A DNA stretch of 64,000 nucleotides from Pseudoduganella plicata (GCF_004421005.1 NZ_CP038026.1:248001-312000), one strand, 5' to 3'. Counted from the stretch's first letter, positions 46,599 to 56,233 are shown. Numbers and translations: made by a program. The notes: a model not told the origin generated them from the letters alone.

Positions 46599-46618
46599 GA
46601 TTGCATGCGCATGCAATC
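46599..46618. promoter_or_regulatory. Perfect 20-bp palindrome upstream of the membrane protein gene
   Basis: GATTGCATGC and GCATGCAATC form a gapless perfect palindrome, 21 bases before the ATG at 46640. It could be an operator for the gene or a hairpin that affects translation. Confidence 0.55.
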
Positions 46619-46639
46619 GCAGCGTGCCGAGGGAGGGCG

Positions 46640-48157
46640 ATGGCGGACGAAACGACTGGCAACGGTGCCGGCGGGCCGGATCAGGGTGATCGCGGTGCGT
46701 CATCCGGCCCTGCATCGGCGGACCGCGGTCCTGTCACGGACCCGTTCAGTTCCGAGCTGCACAAGCTCGAGGAATTCATTTTCGCGCGCGAGCTGTACGA
46801 GGTATTCCTGCTGCTCGACCATATTTCCGGCCGCTGGGACAAGGGCCTGCGCAGCAATGACCCGAAGTGCCCGTCGATTGTTGAAACGGTTTGCAAGATC
46901 GCCCTTGGCTCCGCGACGAATAGTGACGAGCGGCTCCAGCGCGCCGTCGATACCATGTACGCGAAGGACACGCTGAACGCCATTGCGAGGCCTGCCACGG
47001 GCTTGTCGGTGGCATTCACGGTGCTGGTAATTGGCGAGGACGATCGCCGCAAGCCCCCGGGGCGCATGCGGCGGCTGTGCCGCAAGTTGTTCCATCGCGC
47101 TGCGCCGTCCGCCCCGCCAGACACGCAATCGCGCCGAAGTACGGACGGCATGCTGTGGGACAAGCCGACCCGGGTCACGCTCGCGCGGTATGCCTATCCG
47201 GGCCTGATCGGCGTGGCGGTCGCGTTCAACCGCCGCATGGTGTGGCTGGTGGTGGTGCTGGTAGCGGCACTGATGCTGACCTGCATGCTGTCGTGGCACG
47301 TTTCCGCCGGCAATGTGATCCTGCAGCACCTGGACGACGTACGGGCCCGGGTGGTGGCCGTGCGCAAGGACATCAGTGCGGCCGAGCTCAAATATGCCGC
47401 CGACCAGCGCCTGCGCGGCACCGATGCCGAGGGCCGTGCGGCGCTGGCGCCGGCAGCGGAGGCGATCCGCTTTTGTTCGTTGCTGGATAAAGCGGGCAAG
47501 CCCTTCTACCGCACTACCGAGGAATACCAGCTGTGCGACCTTCAAGCGCAACTGCGCGACGAACGTCGCGCGGCATGGCGGAACCTGCGCCAATGGCTGG
47601 AACCATGGAAGGCGCTCTACGACAAGCCGGGCGAAATCGCCCAATGGTTCAGCCACCTCATGCCGGATTTCCTGCACGTGCCGTCCGCGGTTGCGCCGAG
47701 TCCGGCCGAAACGCGCGTGCAAACCGGGTCGCGGGGGGAAGACGTGCGCCGCCGCGGGTCCGAGGACAAGGCGCGGATTGTGGTGCTCGTGATCGGCACG
47801 TCCGTGCTGCCGCTGGCCTATGGGGTGCTGGGCGCCGGTGCGGCCGTCGTGCGGCGGCTATGGGAGCGGATGCGCGAGAGTCTCCTGTCGCCCCGCGATT
47901 CGACGCTCGCTTGGCTGCAGCTGGCGCTGGGCGGCACGATCGGCGCGTGCATCGCGCTGTTCATCAACCCGTCCGGCCCCGCGCCCGCCGAAGAGCACGG
48001 CCTGCTGGGCAGCTGGGCACTGAGCGGTTCGGCATTGTCGTTTATTGCCGGCTTCGGCGTGGAAGGGGTGTTCCGCGCGCTGGAGGCGTTCGTGCACCGG
48101 GTTTTCGGCATACACGAACAGCAGCCGAGACCCCCGGGGCAGGGTGGTACCGGGTGA
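46640..48157 (+). CDS. Unknown four-helix membrane protein of 505 residues
   Basis: The N-terminal cytoplasmic region (LHKLEEFIFARELYEVFLLLDHISGRWDKGL and LARPATGLSVAFTVLVIGEDD) has no family I recognise. A membrane helix (WLVVVLVAALMLTCMLSW, about residues 205-225) leads to a charged helical region (about residues 230-380) with two Cys and many Arg/Glu. Three further hydrophobic segments follow (IVVLVIGTSVLPLAYGVLGAG, LAWLQLALGGTIGACIALF, SALSFIAGFGVEGVFRAL). ATG 46640 follows GAGGGAGG. A 20-bp palindrome is just upstream. It stands alone, convergent with the transsulfuration genes. Confidence 0.8.
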   Translation: MADETTGNGAGGPDQGDRGASSGPASADRGPVTDPFSSELHKLEEFIFARELYEVFLLLDHISGRWDKGLRSNDPKCPSIVETVCKIALGSATNSDERLQRAVDTMYAKDTLNAIARPATGLSVAFTVLVIGEDDRRKPPGRMRRLCRKLFHRAAPSAPPDTQSRRSTDGMLWDKPTRVTLARYAYPGLIGVAVAFNRRMVWLVVVLVAALMLTCMLSWHVSAGNVILQHLDDVRARVVAVRKDISAAELKYAADQRLRGTDAEGRAALAPAAEAIRFCSLLDKAGKPFYRTTEEYQLCDLQAQLRDERRAAWRNLRQWLEPWKALYDKPGEIAQWFSHLMPDFLHVPSAVAPSPAETRVQTGSRGEDVRRRGSEDKARIVVLVIGTSVLPLAYGVLGAGAAVVRRLWERMRESLLSPRDSTLAWLQLALGGTIGACIALFINPSGPAPAEEHGLLGSWALSGSALSFIAGFGVEGVFRALEAFVHRVFGIHEQQPRPPGQGGTG

Positions 48158-48195
48158 TGCCCGGGTGACGGCCGGGTTCACCAGGCGTTGGCAGA

Positions 48196-48272
48196 GAACC
48201 GGGGTCAGTCCCCTGGCAAAGGCAACGGCAAGCGCGCTGGCCGACACTTACCGGGGACAGACCCCTGGTCTA
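48196..48272. repeat. GGGGTCAGTCCCC-type intergenic repeat
   Basis: CCGGGGTCAGTCCCCTGG near 48196 and CCGGGGACAGACCCCTGG near 48252 are imperfect inverted copies, and each arm is itself nearly palindromic. This resembles dispersed repeats of Massilia-like genomes (from memory). It overlaps the stop of the cystathionine gene and may end both convergent transcripts. Confidence 0.5.
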
Positions 48273-49445
48273 GATCGCCGCCAGCGCGTGCTGCAGGTCG
48301 CGCCGCAGGTCATCGATGTGCTCGATGCCGACGGACAGCCGGATCAGCCCGTCGCCGATACCCAGCTGCGCGCGCTGCGCCGGCGGGATTGTCGCGTGCG
48401 TCATCAGGGCCGGGTGCTCGATCAGGCTTTCCACGCCGCCCAGGCTTTCGGCCAGTGCGAACACTTCGCAGCGTTCCAGGAAGCGGCGGGCGCCGGCCAG
48501 GTCCGTGTCCAGGTCGATGGAAATGATGCCGCCGAAGCCGTGCATCTGCTGGCGCGCCAGCGCATGCTGCGGGTGCGATGCCAGGCCGGGGTAATACACC
48601 TTGCGCACCTTGGGCTCGCACTCGAGCCACTGCGCCAGCTCCAGTGCGCTGGCGCAATGACGCTCCATGCGGATCGCCAGCGTTTTCACGCCGCGCAGCG
48701 CGAGGAAACTGTCGAACGGACCCAGGATGGCACCAACGGAATTCTGCAGGAACCCCAGCTGCTCGCGCCAGCGGGCCTGGCGCTCCTCGCCACCCACGAC
48801 GGCGATGCCGCCGATGATATCCGAGTGGCCGTTCAGGTACTTCGTGGCCGAGTGGACGACGATGTCGAAGCCCAGCTCCAGCGGGCGTTGCACGATGGGG
48901 CTGGCGAACGTGTTGTCGGCCACGGCCAGGATGCCGCGCTGGCGGCAGATCAGCGCGATGGTGCGCAGGTCGGCCAGCTTCAGCATCGGGTTGGTGGGCG
49001 TCTCGATCCACACCATTTTCGTTTCCGGCCGCAGCGCCGCCAGCAGGTTCTCCGGGTTCGTCAGGTCGGCGTAGCTGAACTGGTGGCCGGCGCTGCGCCG
49101 GCGCACGCGCTCGAACAGGCGGTAGGTGCCGCCGTACATGTCGTCGCCGGCCACGATGTGCGAACCCGCGTCCAGCAGTTCCAGCACGGTGGAAATCGCC
49201 GCCAGGCCGGAGGCGAACGCGTAACCCTGCGCGCCGCCTTCCAGGTCGGCCACGCAGCGCTCCAGCGCCCAGCGGGTGGGATTGTGCGAGCGGCCGTAAT
49301 CGAGGCCCTTGTGGACGCCGGGGCTTTCCTGGACAAAGGTCGAGGTGGCATAGATCGGCGGCATGATGGCGCCGGTCGACGGGTCGGGCGACTGGCCCGC
49401 GTGAATGACGCGGGTGGCGAGGTGATTGAATTTGGTGTCTGACAT
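48270..49445 (-). CDS. Cystathionine gamma-synthase/gamma-lyase family enzyme
   Basis: A 391-residue PLP-dependent Cys/Met metabolism enzyme. The Schiff-base lysine is Lys202 in SATKYLNGHSD, with YGRSHNPTRWALE and IETPTNPMLKLAD around the cofactor. As it is encoded with cystathionine beta-synthase, it probably works as cystathionine gamma-lyase in reverse transsulfuration (homocysteine to cysteine); gamma-synthase activity is an alternative that sequence alone cannot exclude. Its ATG (49445) shares a base with the upstream stop (TGATG), so translation is coupled. Confidence 0.92.
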   Translation of the reverse strand: MSDTKFNHLATRVIHAGQSPDPSTGAIMPPIYATSTFVQESPGVHKGLDYGRSHNPTRWALERCVADLEGGAQGYAFASGLAAISTVLELLDAGSHIVAGDDMYGGTYRLFERVRRRSAGHQFSYADLTNPENLLAALRPETKMVWIETPTNPMLKLADLRTIALICRQRGILAVADNTFASPIVQRPLELGFDIVVHSATKYLNGHSDIIGGIAVVGGEERQARWREQLGFLQNSVGAILGPFDSFLALRGVKTLAIRMERHCASALELAQWLECEPKVRKVYYPGLASHPQHALARQQMHGFGGIISIDLDTDLAGARRFLERCEVFALAESLGGVESLIEHPALMTHATIPPAQRAQLGIGDGLIRLSVGIEHIDDLRRDLQHALAAI

Positions 49446-50830
49446 CAGCTGAGTGTCCTGCGCAGGTGGTTGAGAAGGTCGAAGCGGGTGATGAGTCCAT
49501 AAAACGTGCTGCCGTCGGCCACGACGGCCGTCAGGCCGCGGTCCAGCGTGCTGCGCAGCGCCGGCACGCCCGCCGTCGGCGGCAGCGTTTCCAGCCGCGA
49601 CGTCATGGTCGCGCCGACCAGGCTGGCGAAGTGGTCCGGCTGGTTTTCCACTTTCAGCAGCAGGTCCGATTCGTCGATGATGCCGACCAGGCGGCCCGCC
49701 TCGATGACGGGCAGTTGCGCCAGGTCGGCCGAGCGCATCCGGTTGAATGCGACCAGCAACGTATCCGTGGGGGCCACGCTGACGACTTCGCCGGCATCGT
49801 GGCGGCGGCCGATCAGGTCGCGCAGGTCGCCCGTGCGGGCGCGCTGGATCAGGCCCTGGTCGATCATCCAGCCGTCGTTGTAGACCTTCGACAGATAGCG
49901 CGTGCCGGTGTCGCAGACAAACGTGGCCACTCTTTTTGGCGTGCCCTGTTCGCGGCAGTATTTCAGCGCGGCGGCCAGCAGGGTGCCGGTGGACGAGCCG
50001 CCCAGGATGCCTTCGGCGCGCAGCAGGGCGCGCGCGCTGTCGAAGCTTTCCTGGTCCGTGATCGTGTACGCATGACGCACGCTCGAGAAATCCGCGATCG
50101 ACGGAATGAAATCCTCGCCGATGCCCTCGACGGCCCACGAGCCGCTGGTGTCGGCAACCTTGCCCGTGTTGACGTATTCCGTCAGGATCGAGCCCTTCGG
50201 ATCGGCCAGCACGAACGCCAGGTCGGGGTTGGCGCGGGCGAAGTAGCGCGTCAGCCCGGATAATGTGCCGGACGAGCCCACGCCGACGACGATCGCGTCG
50301 AGGTCATGGCCGGACTGTTCCCACAGCTCCGGTCCCGTCGTCGTCTCGTGCGCCAGCGGGTTGGCGGGATTGTTGAACTGGTCCGCGAAAAACGCGCCGG
50401 GCAGGTCGGCGGCGATGCGGGCCGCCACGTCCTGGTAATACTCCGGGTGGCCCTTGCCGACGTCGGAGCGGGTGATGTGGATCTCGGCGCCCAAGGCTTT
50501 GAGGTGCAGCACTTTTTCGGTGGCCATCTTGTCGGGCACGACAAGGATGACGCGATAGCCCTTGATACGCCCGACCAGGGCCAGGCCCAGGCCGGTATTG
50601 CCGGCCGTGGCTTCGACGATGACGCCGCCGGGTTTCAGGCGGCCGTCGCGTTCCGCGGTTTCGATGATGGACAGGCCGATCCGGTCCTTGATCGAACCGC
50701 CGGGATTCTGCGATTCCAGTTTCAGGAACAATTGGCAGGGGCCCGTGTCGAGCCGGGTCACTTCGACCAGCGGCGTGTTGCCGATCAGGCCGAACAGGGC
50801 TGCTGGGGCGGCGGGGGTGGTGCTTTGCAT
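49445..50830 (-). CDS. Cystathionine beta-synthase with CBS domains
   Basis: A 461-residue enzyme that joins serine and homocysteine. The PLP lysine is Lys48 in NPGGSIKDR. TAGNTGLGLAL and GVGSSGTLSG are phosphate-binding loops. A C-terminal CBS pair (EVVSVAPTDTLLVAFNRM...LPVIEAGRLVGIIDESDLLL and TLPPTAGVPALRSTL...YGLITRFDLL) suggests nucleotide control. There is no haem domain at the N-terminus. ATG 50830 follows AAGGAG. It is the first gene of a two-gene operon and is divergent from tdk. Confidence 0.93.
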   Translation of the reverse strand: MQSTTPAAPAALFGLIGNTPLVEVTRLDTGPCQLFLKLESQNPGGSIKDRIGLSIIETAERDGRLKPGGVIVEATAGNTGLGLALVGRIKGYRVILVVPDKMATEKVLHLKALGAEIHITRSDVGKGHPEYYQDVAARIAADLPGAFFADQFNNPANPLAHETTTGPELWEQSGHDLDAIVVGVGSSGTLSGLTRYFARANPDLAFVLADPKGSILTEYVNTGKVADTSGSWAVEGIGEDFIPSIADFSSVRHAYTITDQESFDSARALLRAEGILGGSSTGTLLAAALKYCREQGTPKRVATFVCDTGTRYLSKVYNDGWMIDQGLIQRARTGDLRDLIGRRHDAGEVVSVAPTDTLLVAFNRMRSADLAQLPVIEAGRLVGIIDESDLLLKVENQPDHFASLVGATMTSRLETLPPTAGVPALRSTLDRGLTAVVADGSTFYGLITRFDLLNHLRRTLS

Positions 50831-51011
50831 ACAGTCTCCTTGGGTGGACGGGACGGGGCGATTGTGTCGCCGCGGCCGAAGCGCGCATTGTCGGATGGAC
50901 ATCGCTGCGCCTGAAGGAATGTTTTCGTACTTGAATATGCCAAAAGCGATGTTGCCATAACAGTATGCACCGGAATTCCGGCACATGCCACCGGGCCCGG
51001 CGCCGCCGTTT

Positions 51012-51017
51012 TATAAT
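51012..51017 (+). promoter_or_regulatory. Consensus -10 (TATAAT) of tdk
   Basis: TATAAT lies 39 bases before the GTG at 51057. The -35 is poor. Confidence 0.5.
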
Positions 51018-51056
51018 GCGCGGTCCCTCCCATTCAACACGAACCATCGAACCGCA

Positions 51057-51605
51057 GTGGCAAAACTCTATTTCCGTTATTCCGCGATGAACGCGGGCAA
51101 GTCGACCGCGATGCTGCAGGTCGCGCACAATTATGAAGAGCAGGGCCAGCAGGTGCGCCTGTTCACGGCCGCCATCGACGACCGCTTCGGCGTCGGCAAG
51201 ATCACCTCGCGCCTGGGCCTGCAGCGCGACGTCGGGACGTTCGACGCCGACACCGATTTCCTCGCGCTGGAGCGCGTCGCTTGCGTGCTGGTGGACGAAG
51301 CCCAGTTCCTGTCGGTGACGCAGGTGCAGCAATTGCACCAGCTGGCGCAGGTGCAGGGCGTGCCGGTGATCTGCTACGGCTTGCGCACGGACTTCCGCGG
51401 CGAGCCGTTCCCCGGCTCCATTTACCTGCTGGCGCTGGCGGACGATATCGAGGAACTGAAGAATATCTGCTCGTGCGGCAAGAAGGCGACGATGAACGTG
51501 CGGGTGGACGAGGCGGGACGCCGCATCCGCGAGGGTGAGCAGATCAGTATCGGCGGGAACGAGCGCTACCGGCAGGCTTGCGGGCGCTGTTTCTACACCA
51601 CGTGA
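51057..51605 (+). CDS. tdk: Thymidine kinase
   Basis: A 182-residue TK1-type enzyme that phosphorylates thymidine in the salvage pathway. It starts from GTG as VAKLYFRYSAMNAGKST, which contains the phosphate-binding loop (residues 9-17). LVDEAQFL is the Walker B region with the catalytic Glu, and CYGLRTDF is the lasso start. The zinc site is formed by CSCGKK and the C-terminal CGRCFY. Length and order are normal. It is divergent from the cystathionine operon and ends at a shared terminator. Confidence 0.96.
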   Translation: MAKLYFRYSAMNAGKSTAMLQVAHNYEEQGQQVRLFTAAIDDRFGVGKITSRLGLQRDVGTFDADTDFLALERVACVLVDEAQFLSVTQVQQLHQLAQVQGVPVICYGLRTDFRGEPFPGSIYLLALADDIEELKNICSCGKKATMNVRVDEAGRRIREGEQISIGGNERYRQACGRCFYTT

Positions 51606-51609
51606 TGTG

Positions 51610-51652
51610 AGCCCTGTCGGGCGGTCCGCATCGCGTCCCGCCCGACAGGGCT
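51610..51652. terminator. Bidirectional terminator between tdk and the DUF4214 gene
   Basis: A perfect 15-bp stem: AGCCCTGTCGGGCGG (51610-51624) with CCGCCCGACAGGGCT (51638-51652). Both genes converge on it. There is no T-tract. Confidence 0.7.
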
Positions 51653-51665
51653 GTGCGCCGGTGCT

Positions 51666-53636
51666 TCAGCCGTACGGCGTGTAGACGATGCCGTTGCCGA
51701 TCAGGCTGGCCACCTGGGCCTGGTTTTCCGGGCTTTCGCTGAAGGTGCTCAAGACATTGGCGCGGGATGCGCCCGCGTCCAGCGTGCCGACGTGGAAGGC
51801 GAAGCCGCCGGCGTCGCCTTCCCGGTGCAGCACGTTGTGATACAGCGTGCTGACGAATTCCGCGTTGCTCTGGACGCCGTAGCGTTCGACGAATTCCTTG
51901 CTCTGCAGGAAGTTCTGCGCGACGTCGTCCAGGCTCAGGCCTTTCTGCTGCTGCGACAACCAGTAGCCCAGGCCGCCCTTGTCCGGCGCGCGGTCGAAGG
52001 CGGCCTGGTACAGGCGCCAGGCCTGACCCAGCTGGCCCTTTTGCGACAGGGCGACAACGTCGTCGCTCATCGTAAACATGACGCGTTCGATGCCTTCCGC
52101 CCGGGTTGTCGCGCCCCAGCCGCCGATATCGTACACATCGTCCGCCACGCGGGCGATCGTGTAATCCTCCAGCCAGCCCTGGAGGACGGCGCTGTCGTTG
52201 TCGCCGGACCCGACCAGCGGACCGGGCCGGCTGACCGCATGGCCGCCGTCGGCTGTGCTGTCGAGGACGAGGGAGGTGCTGGCGTTAAGCGCATTGCCCG
52301 CCAGGTCGGTAATGCCCACCAGCTTCAGCGTATAGGTGCCGGCCAGCATGTTATGCAGCGGATGGTACGTCACTGCGCCACCCTGTGCGGTAACGGACGG
52401 CTGGAACAGCCACACCGCGCTGGAGATGTTGCCGCCGGCGTCGTAGAATTCGATCCTGCCTTCGTCCGTCTTGAGCGCTTCGCTGAACGTCAGCGTCAGG
52501 TCGCCATCGACGGTACCCGAGACCGTGCGCAGGGTCGGCGGGGTGGCGTCCGTGGCCGGTGGCGGCGTGGTTGCGCTGGCAGTCGTCATCGTGACGTGAT
52601 AGGGCAGCGGTGCGGCCAGCGGCGAACCCTCGCGCGCTTCGACGCCGATATAGATCGTGCCGCTCGACCACGCTTTTACCTGCAGGACCATGGTCGTGCC
52701 GTCCAGGTAGGCGTCCGCCTGGGGGTTGCTCTCGACCGATGCGCGCCACAGCTTGACGTCGGATGGCAGCACGCCGCTGTCCGCGGCAAGGCGGATCGTG
52801 TACGTGGTGCCGGCGGTGGCGGCGAAGCGGAAGTATTCTTCGTCGCCCGCATAGTCGAGGCGCGCGTGGGCCATGCCGCCCGGCGCGAGCTGCTGTGCCG
52901 CGGTAAAGCTGTCGGCATAATCGTCCGGCGGCAGCGTCACGACATTGCCCGTCATGGCCACGTGATACTTCACTGGAGCGGCCACCGCGACGTCCGGGGC
53001 TGTGTCGACCATGACGTAGTAGTCCTGCGTCTCGGCCGCCTTCAGTGTCATGACCGCCGCACCATTTTCTGTCGAGTAAGAGATGTCGGCCCAGCCATAA
53101 GAGCCGGTAATCTTTAGCGCCGCATCTGTCGGCAGCACGCCGCCGTCGGCCGTCAGCCTGATCTTGTAGGTCGACCCTTTCACCGCGGCGACGCGGAAAT
53201 ACTCCTCGTCGCCGCGGTAGTCGATCTGGGCGCCGACGCTGGTGCCGACGGCAAGCGGGATCGCCGCACGAATATCGTTCAGGTAGTCGTCGGCCAGCCG
53301 GCGCACGCCGACGGTATAGTCGACCGCATGGGCGTTCTTGACGTAGAGGTAGAACTGGTCGTCGTCCACCCAGCTGTACGGGGTGGTCAGGACATTCGTG
53401 TTCAGGTAGCCGGGCGCATTCGTATACATGATGTACGGGATGCCGCCCCTGCCATAGACATAGATGCCAGGCTCGCTGCCGTCGGCGGCCGTGGCCGTGA
53501 ACGCATAAGCTGCCCCGGCCTTCAGGTCGAGGCGAAACCAGTCCGCGTCCGTTTCCGAGTCGATGTGGCCCGTCACGCTGCCGTTGACCGGAAGGAAGCC
53601 GCTTGTACTGGCATCGTCTGCGTAATCGTCCGCCAT
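51666..53636 (-). CDS. Secreted-type protein with PPC-like repeats and DUF4214
   Basis: A 656-residue protein without a signal peptide. Three PPC-like beta domains are recognised by DADWFRLDL, DEEYFRVAA and DEEYFRFAA. An Ig-like domain follows (TVDGDLTLTFSEALKTDEGRIEFYDAGG), then a C-terminal DUF4214 region (LYQAAFDRAPDKGGLGYWLSQQQKGLSLDDVAQNFLQSKEFVERYG). DUF4214 proteins are common type I secretion or surface proteins. The start at 53636 (MADDYADD) is preferred over 53654 because AGGTG precedes it and because a TATACT -10 lies too close to 53654. It is divergent from prc. Confidence 0.8.
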   Translation of the reverse strand: MADDYADDASTSGFLPVNGSVTGHIDSETDADWFRLDLKAGAAYAFTATAADGSEPGIYVYGRGGIPYIMYTNAPGYLNTNVLTTPYSWVDDDQFYLYVKNAHAVDYTVGVRRLADDYLNDIRAAIPLAVGTSVGAQIDYRGDEEYFRVAAVKGSTYKIRLTADGGVLPTDAALKITGSYGWADISYSTENGAAVMTLKAAETQDYYVMVDTAPDVAVAAPVKYHVAMTGNVVTLPPDDYADSFTAAQQLAPGGMAHARLDYAGDEEYFRFAATAGTTYTIRLAADSGVLPSDVKLWRASVESNPQADAYLDGTTMVLQVKAWSSGTIYIGVEAREGSPLAAPLPYHVTMTTASATTPPPATDATPPTLRTVSGTVDGDLTLTFSEALKTDEGRIEFYDAGGNISSAVWLFQPSVTAQGGAVTYHPLHNMLAGTYTLKLVGITDLAGNALNASTSLVLDSTADGGHAVSRPGPLVGSGDNDSAVLQGWLEDYTIARVADDVYDIGGWGATTRAEGIERVMFTMSDDVVALSQKGQLGQAWRLYQAAFDRAPDKGGLGYWLSQQQKGLSLDDVAQNFLQSKEFVERYGVQSNAEFVSTLYHNVLHREGDAGGFAFHVGTLDAGASRANVLSTFSESPENQAQVASLIGNGIVYTPYG

Positions 53637-53943
53637 CTTTGCACCTGTGGTCATCAAACCGGGCAGTATACACCGCCCGGTTGTGTCCAAATGTCACGAT
53701 TATTCACACGCAGCAATAATGCGACACCAAAGTTTACGCAATTTGATGTCCCCGCGGCATCGATGCGTGCCGCGTTTAATCCGTGCTTAAGCGTGCGCCC
53801 CGACACTCTTTACCTGTCCGGACCGGGCACGGTTCCTCCCGTGCGTTTCTTCTGTAGAATAGGTCCGGCACTGTGTCGCGACGGGCTGGTCTCGGGCCGG
53901 AACCGTCGGCAGATCGTTATTTTAGTTTTTCCGGAGTACGCCG
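53637..53943. other. Divergent promoter region of the DUF4214 and prc genes
   Basis: About 300 bases with no gene. TATACT on the minus strand (53673-53668) is a -10 for the DUF4214 gene. TAGAAT at 53855-53860 is a possible -10 for prc. A short frame in the middle has no support. Confidence 0.45.
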
Positions 53944-56187
53944 ATGAAGAAGCAAATGCTGTTGGCCGCGATGTCGCTGGCAATCCTGTCCGCTTATGCG
54001 GGCGCCGCCCCTACCGACAAGGCGGCCGACGTGCCGTTGAAGCCGGCTGCCCAGCAGACCCAGGCCGCCGTCTGGGCGTCGCGCGTGCTGTCGCGCTATC
54101 ACTACAAGGCCACGCCGCTGGACGATGCGATGTCGGAGAAGATCTTCGACCGCTACTTCAAGTCGCTGGATGCGGAAAAGCTGTTCTTCGTGCAGGCCGA
54201 CCTGGACAAGTACGCCGATGCGAAACAGAAGCTCGACGACGCCATCGTCGGCGAAAACCTGCAGCTGCCGTTCAATATCTACAACCTCTACCAGCAGCGC
54301 TTTGCCGAGCGCATCGCCTATGCCCGCGAGCTGCTGAAGAGCAAACCCGACTTCACCCTGGACGAGAGCTACCAGTACGACCGCGAGAAGGCCGAGTGGC
54401 CGAAGGACGAGACGGAAGTGAAGGACCTGTGGCGCAAGCGCGTCAAGAACGACTGGCTGCGCCTGAAGCTGGCCGGCAAGGACGACAAGGCCATCCGCGA
54501 CATGCTGGACAAGCGCTATGCCAATTACATGAGCCGTTCGCGCAAGCTGAACAATGAGGATGTGTTCCAGATCTTCATGAACGCCTACGCCATGTCGATC
54601 GAGCCGCACACCAATTACCTGGGCCCGCGCGCTTCGGAGCAGTTCGACATCCAGATGCGCCTGTCGCTGGAAGGCATCGGCGCCGTGCTGCAGACGCGGG
54701 AGGACTACACCGTCATCCGCGAAGTGGTGGCGGGCAGCCCGGCGGGCATGTCCGGCAAGATCAAGGTGGGCGACCGCATCATGGGCGTCGGCCAGGGCAG
54801 CACCGGCCCGTTCACGGACGTGCTGGGCTGGCGCATCGACGACGTCGTCGCGCTGATCCGTGGGCCGAAGGATTCGACGGTGCGGCTGCAGATGCTGCCG
54901 GCCGATGCGGGTCCGGACGGCAAGCCTGTGACCATCGCGCTGGTGCGCAAGAAGATCAGCATGGAAGAGCAGTCGGCCAAGAAAACCATCATGGAAGTGC
55001 GCGACGGCACCGTCAAGCGTCGCGTCGGCGTGATCTCGCTGCCGACGTTCTACATGGACTTCGAGGCGCGCCGGAAGGGCGAGAAGGACTTCAAGAGCGC
55101 AACGCGCGACGTGGCCCGCCTGCTTGCCGAGCTGAAAAAGGAAAAGGTCGACAACGTGCTGATCGACCTGCGCAACAACGGCGGCGGCTCGCTGACGGAG
55201 GCGGTCGAACTGACGGGCCTGTTCATCGACCGCGGCCCCGTCGTGCAGCAGCGCAGCGCGGAAGGCAAGGTCGAGGTCGAGAACGACACCGTTCCGGGCC
55301 TGGCGTGGGACGGCCCCGTGGGCGTGCTGATCAACCGCGGTTCCGCGTCGGCGTCGGAGATCTTCGCCGCCGCCATGCAGGATTACGGCCGCGGCATCAT
55401 CATCGGCGAGCCGAGCTTCGGCAAGGGCACCGTGCAGACGCTGATCAACCTGGACCGCTTCGGCCAGGGCGACAAGGCGCGCCTGGGCGAACTGAAGATG
55501 ACGATTGCGCAATTCTTCCGTATCAATGGCGGCACCACGCAGCTGCGTGGCGTGACACCGGACATCAAGCTGCCGACGATTGCCGACGCCGAGAATTTCG
55601 GCGAGTCGAGCTATGACAACGCGCTGCCGTACACGGTGATCAAGCCGGCCGTCTACATTCCCGCCGGCGAGGTCAAGGACATCGTGCCGCTGCTGGAAAA
55701 GAAGCACCAGGCCCGCGTGGCGAAGGACAAGGACTTCCAGTACCTGGTGGACGACATCAATTACGTCAAGAAGCAGCGCAAGGAAAACATGATCTCGCTG
55801 AACGAGACGGCGCGCCGCAAGGAACGCGACCAGCAGGAAGCGCGCGCCAAGCTGCGCGAAGCCCGCCTGGCCGCCGCGCCGTCCCCGGACGATCCGATCC
55901 TCGTGCCCGATCCGAAGGAAGGCCTGAAGCAGGCGGTCTCGCCCAAGCCGGCCAGTGCCAAGGCGGCCAGGCAGGCGGCGGCGGTGAAGGGGGCCAGCCG
56001 GACCGACGACGGCCTGCAGGGTGACGAGCGCTCGCTGGCGGCGGAACTGGAAGCGGAGAAAGCGGCCAAGAACGCCAAGGACGTGCTGCTCAACGAAGCG
56101 GTGCACATCCTGGCCGACGAAGTGGGCCTGCTGAAGACCGACACACGCCTGGCTTCGCGCGTGCTGCCGTACACGTCGGACCGTTAA
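53944..56187 (+). CDS. prc: Carboxy-terminal processing protease Prc (Tsp)
   Basis: A 747-residue periplasmic protease that degrades proteins from their C-termini. It has a signal peptide (MKKQMLLAAMSLAILSAYAGA), an N-terminal helical domain, a PDZ domain (IGAVLQTREDYTVIREVVAGSPA...DRIMGVGQ) and the peptidase domain. The Ser/Lys dyad is Ser469 in GSASASEIFAAA and Lys494 in EPSFGKGTVQ. The C-terminal 120 residues are basic and helical. Length and motifs match full-length Prc. ATG 53944 follows CCGGAG. A strong terminator follows at 56234. It affects cell-envelope stability and lipoprotein turnover in other bacteria. Confidence 0.95.
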   Translation: MKKQMLLAAMSLAILSAYAGAAPTDKAADVPLKPAAQQTQAAVWASRVLSRYHYKATPLDDAMSEKIFDRYFKSLDAEKLFFVQADLDKYADAKQKLDDAIVGENLQLPFNIYNLYQQRFAERIAYARELLKSKPDFTLDESYQYDREKAEWPKDETEVKDLWRKRVKNDWLRLKLAGKDDKAIRDMLDKRYANYMSRSRKLNNEDVFQIFMNAYAMSIEPHTNYLGPRASEQFDIQMRLSLEGIGAVLQTREDYTVIREVVAGSPAGMSGKIKVGDRIMGVGQGSTGPFTDVLGWRIDDVVALIRGPKDSTVRLQMLPADAGPDGKPVTIALVRKKISMEEQSAKKTIMEVRDGTVKRRVGVISLPTFYMDFEARRKGEKDFKSATRDVARLLAELKKEKVDNVLIDLRNNGGGSLTEAVELTGLFIDRGPVVQQRSAEGKVEVENDTVPGLAWDGPVGVLINRGSASASEIFAAAMQDYGRGIIIGEPSFGKGTVQTLINLDRFGQGDKARLGELKMTIAQFFRINGGTTQLRGVTPDIKLPTIADAENFGESSYDNALPYTVIKPAVYIPAGEVKDIVPLLEKKHQARVAKDKDFQYLVDDINYVKKQRKENMISLNETARRKERDQQEARAKLREARLAAAPSPDDPILVPDPKEGLKQAVSPKPASAKAARQAAAVKGASRTDDGLQGDERSLAAELEAEKAAKNAKDVLLNEAVHILADEVGLLKTDTRLASRVLPYTSDR

Positions 56188-56233
56188 TCAGTCGACATTC
56201 ATCGCGCCAGTATGGGCGACCCGATCAGCACTT

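Noticed and set aside
43082..46612. 1176-codon open frame on the minus strand opposite the penicillin acylase and ParB-like genes
   Set aside because: It crosses the tRNA gene and two real genes in antisense and has shadow-type composition.
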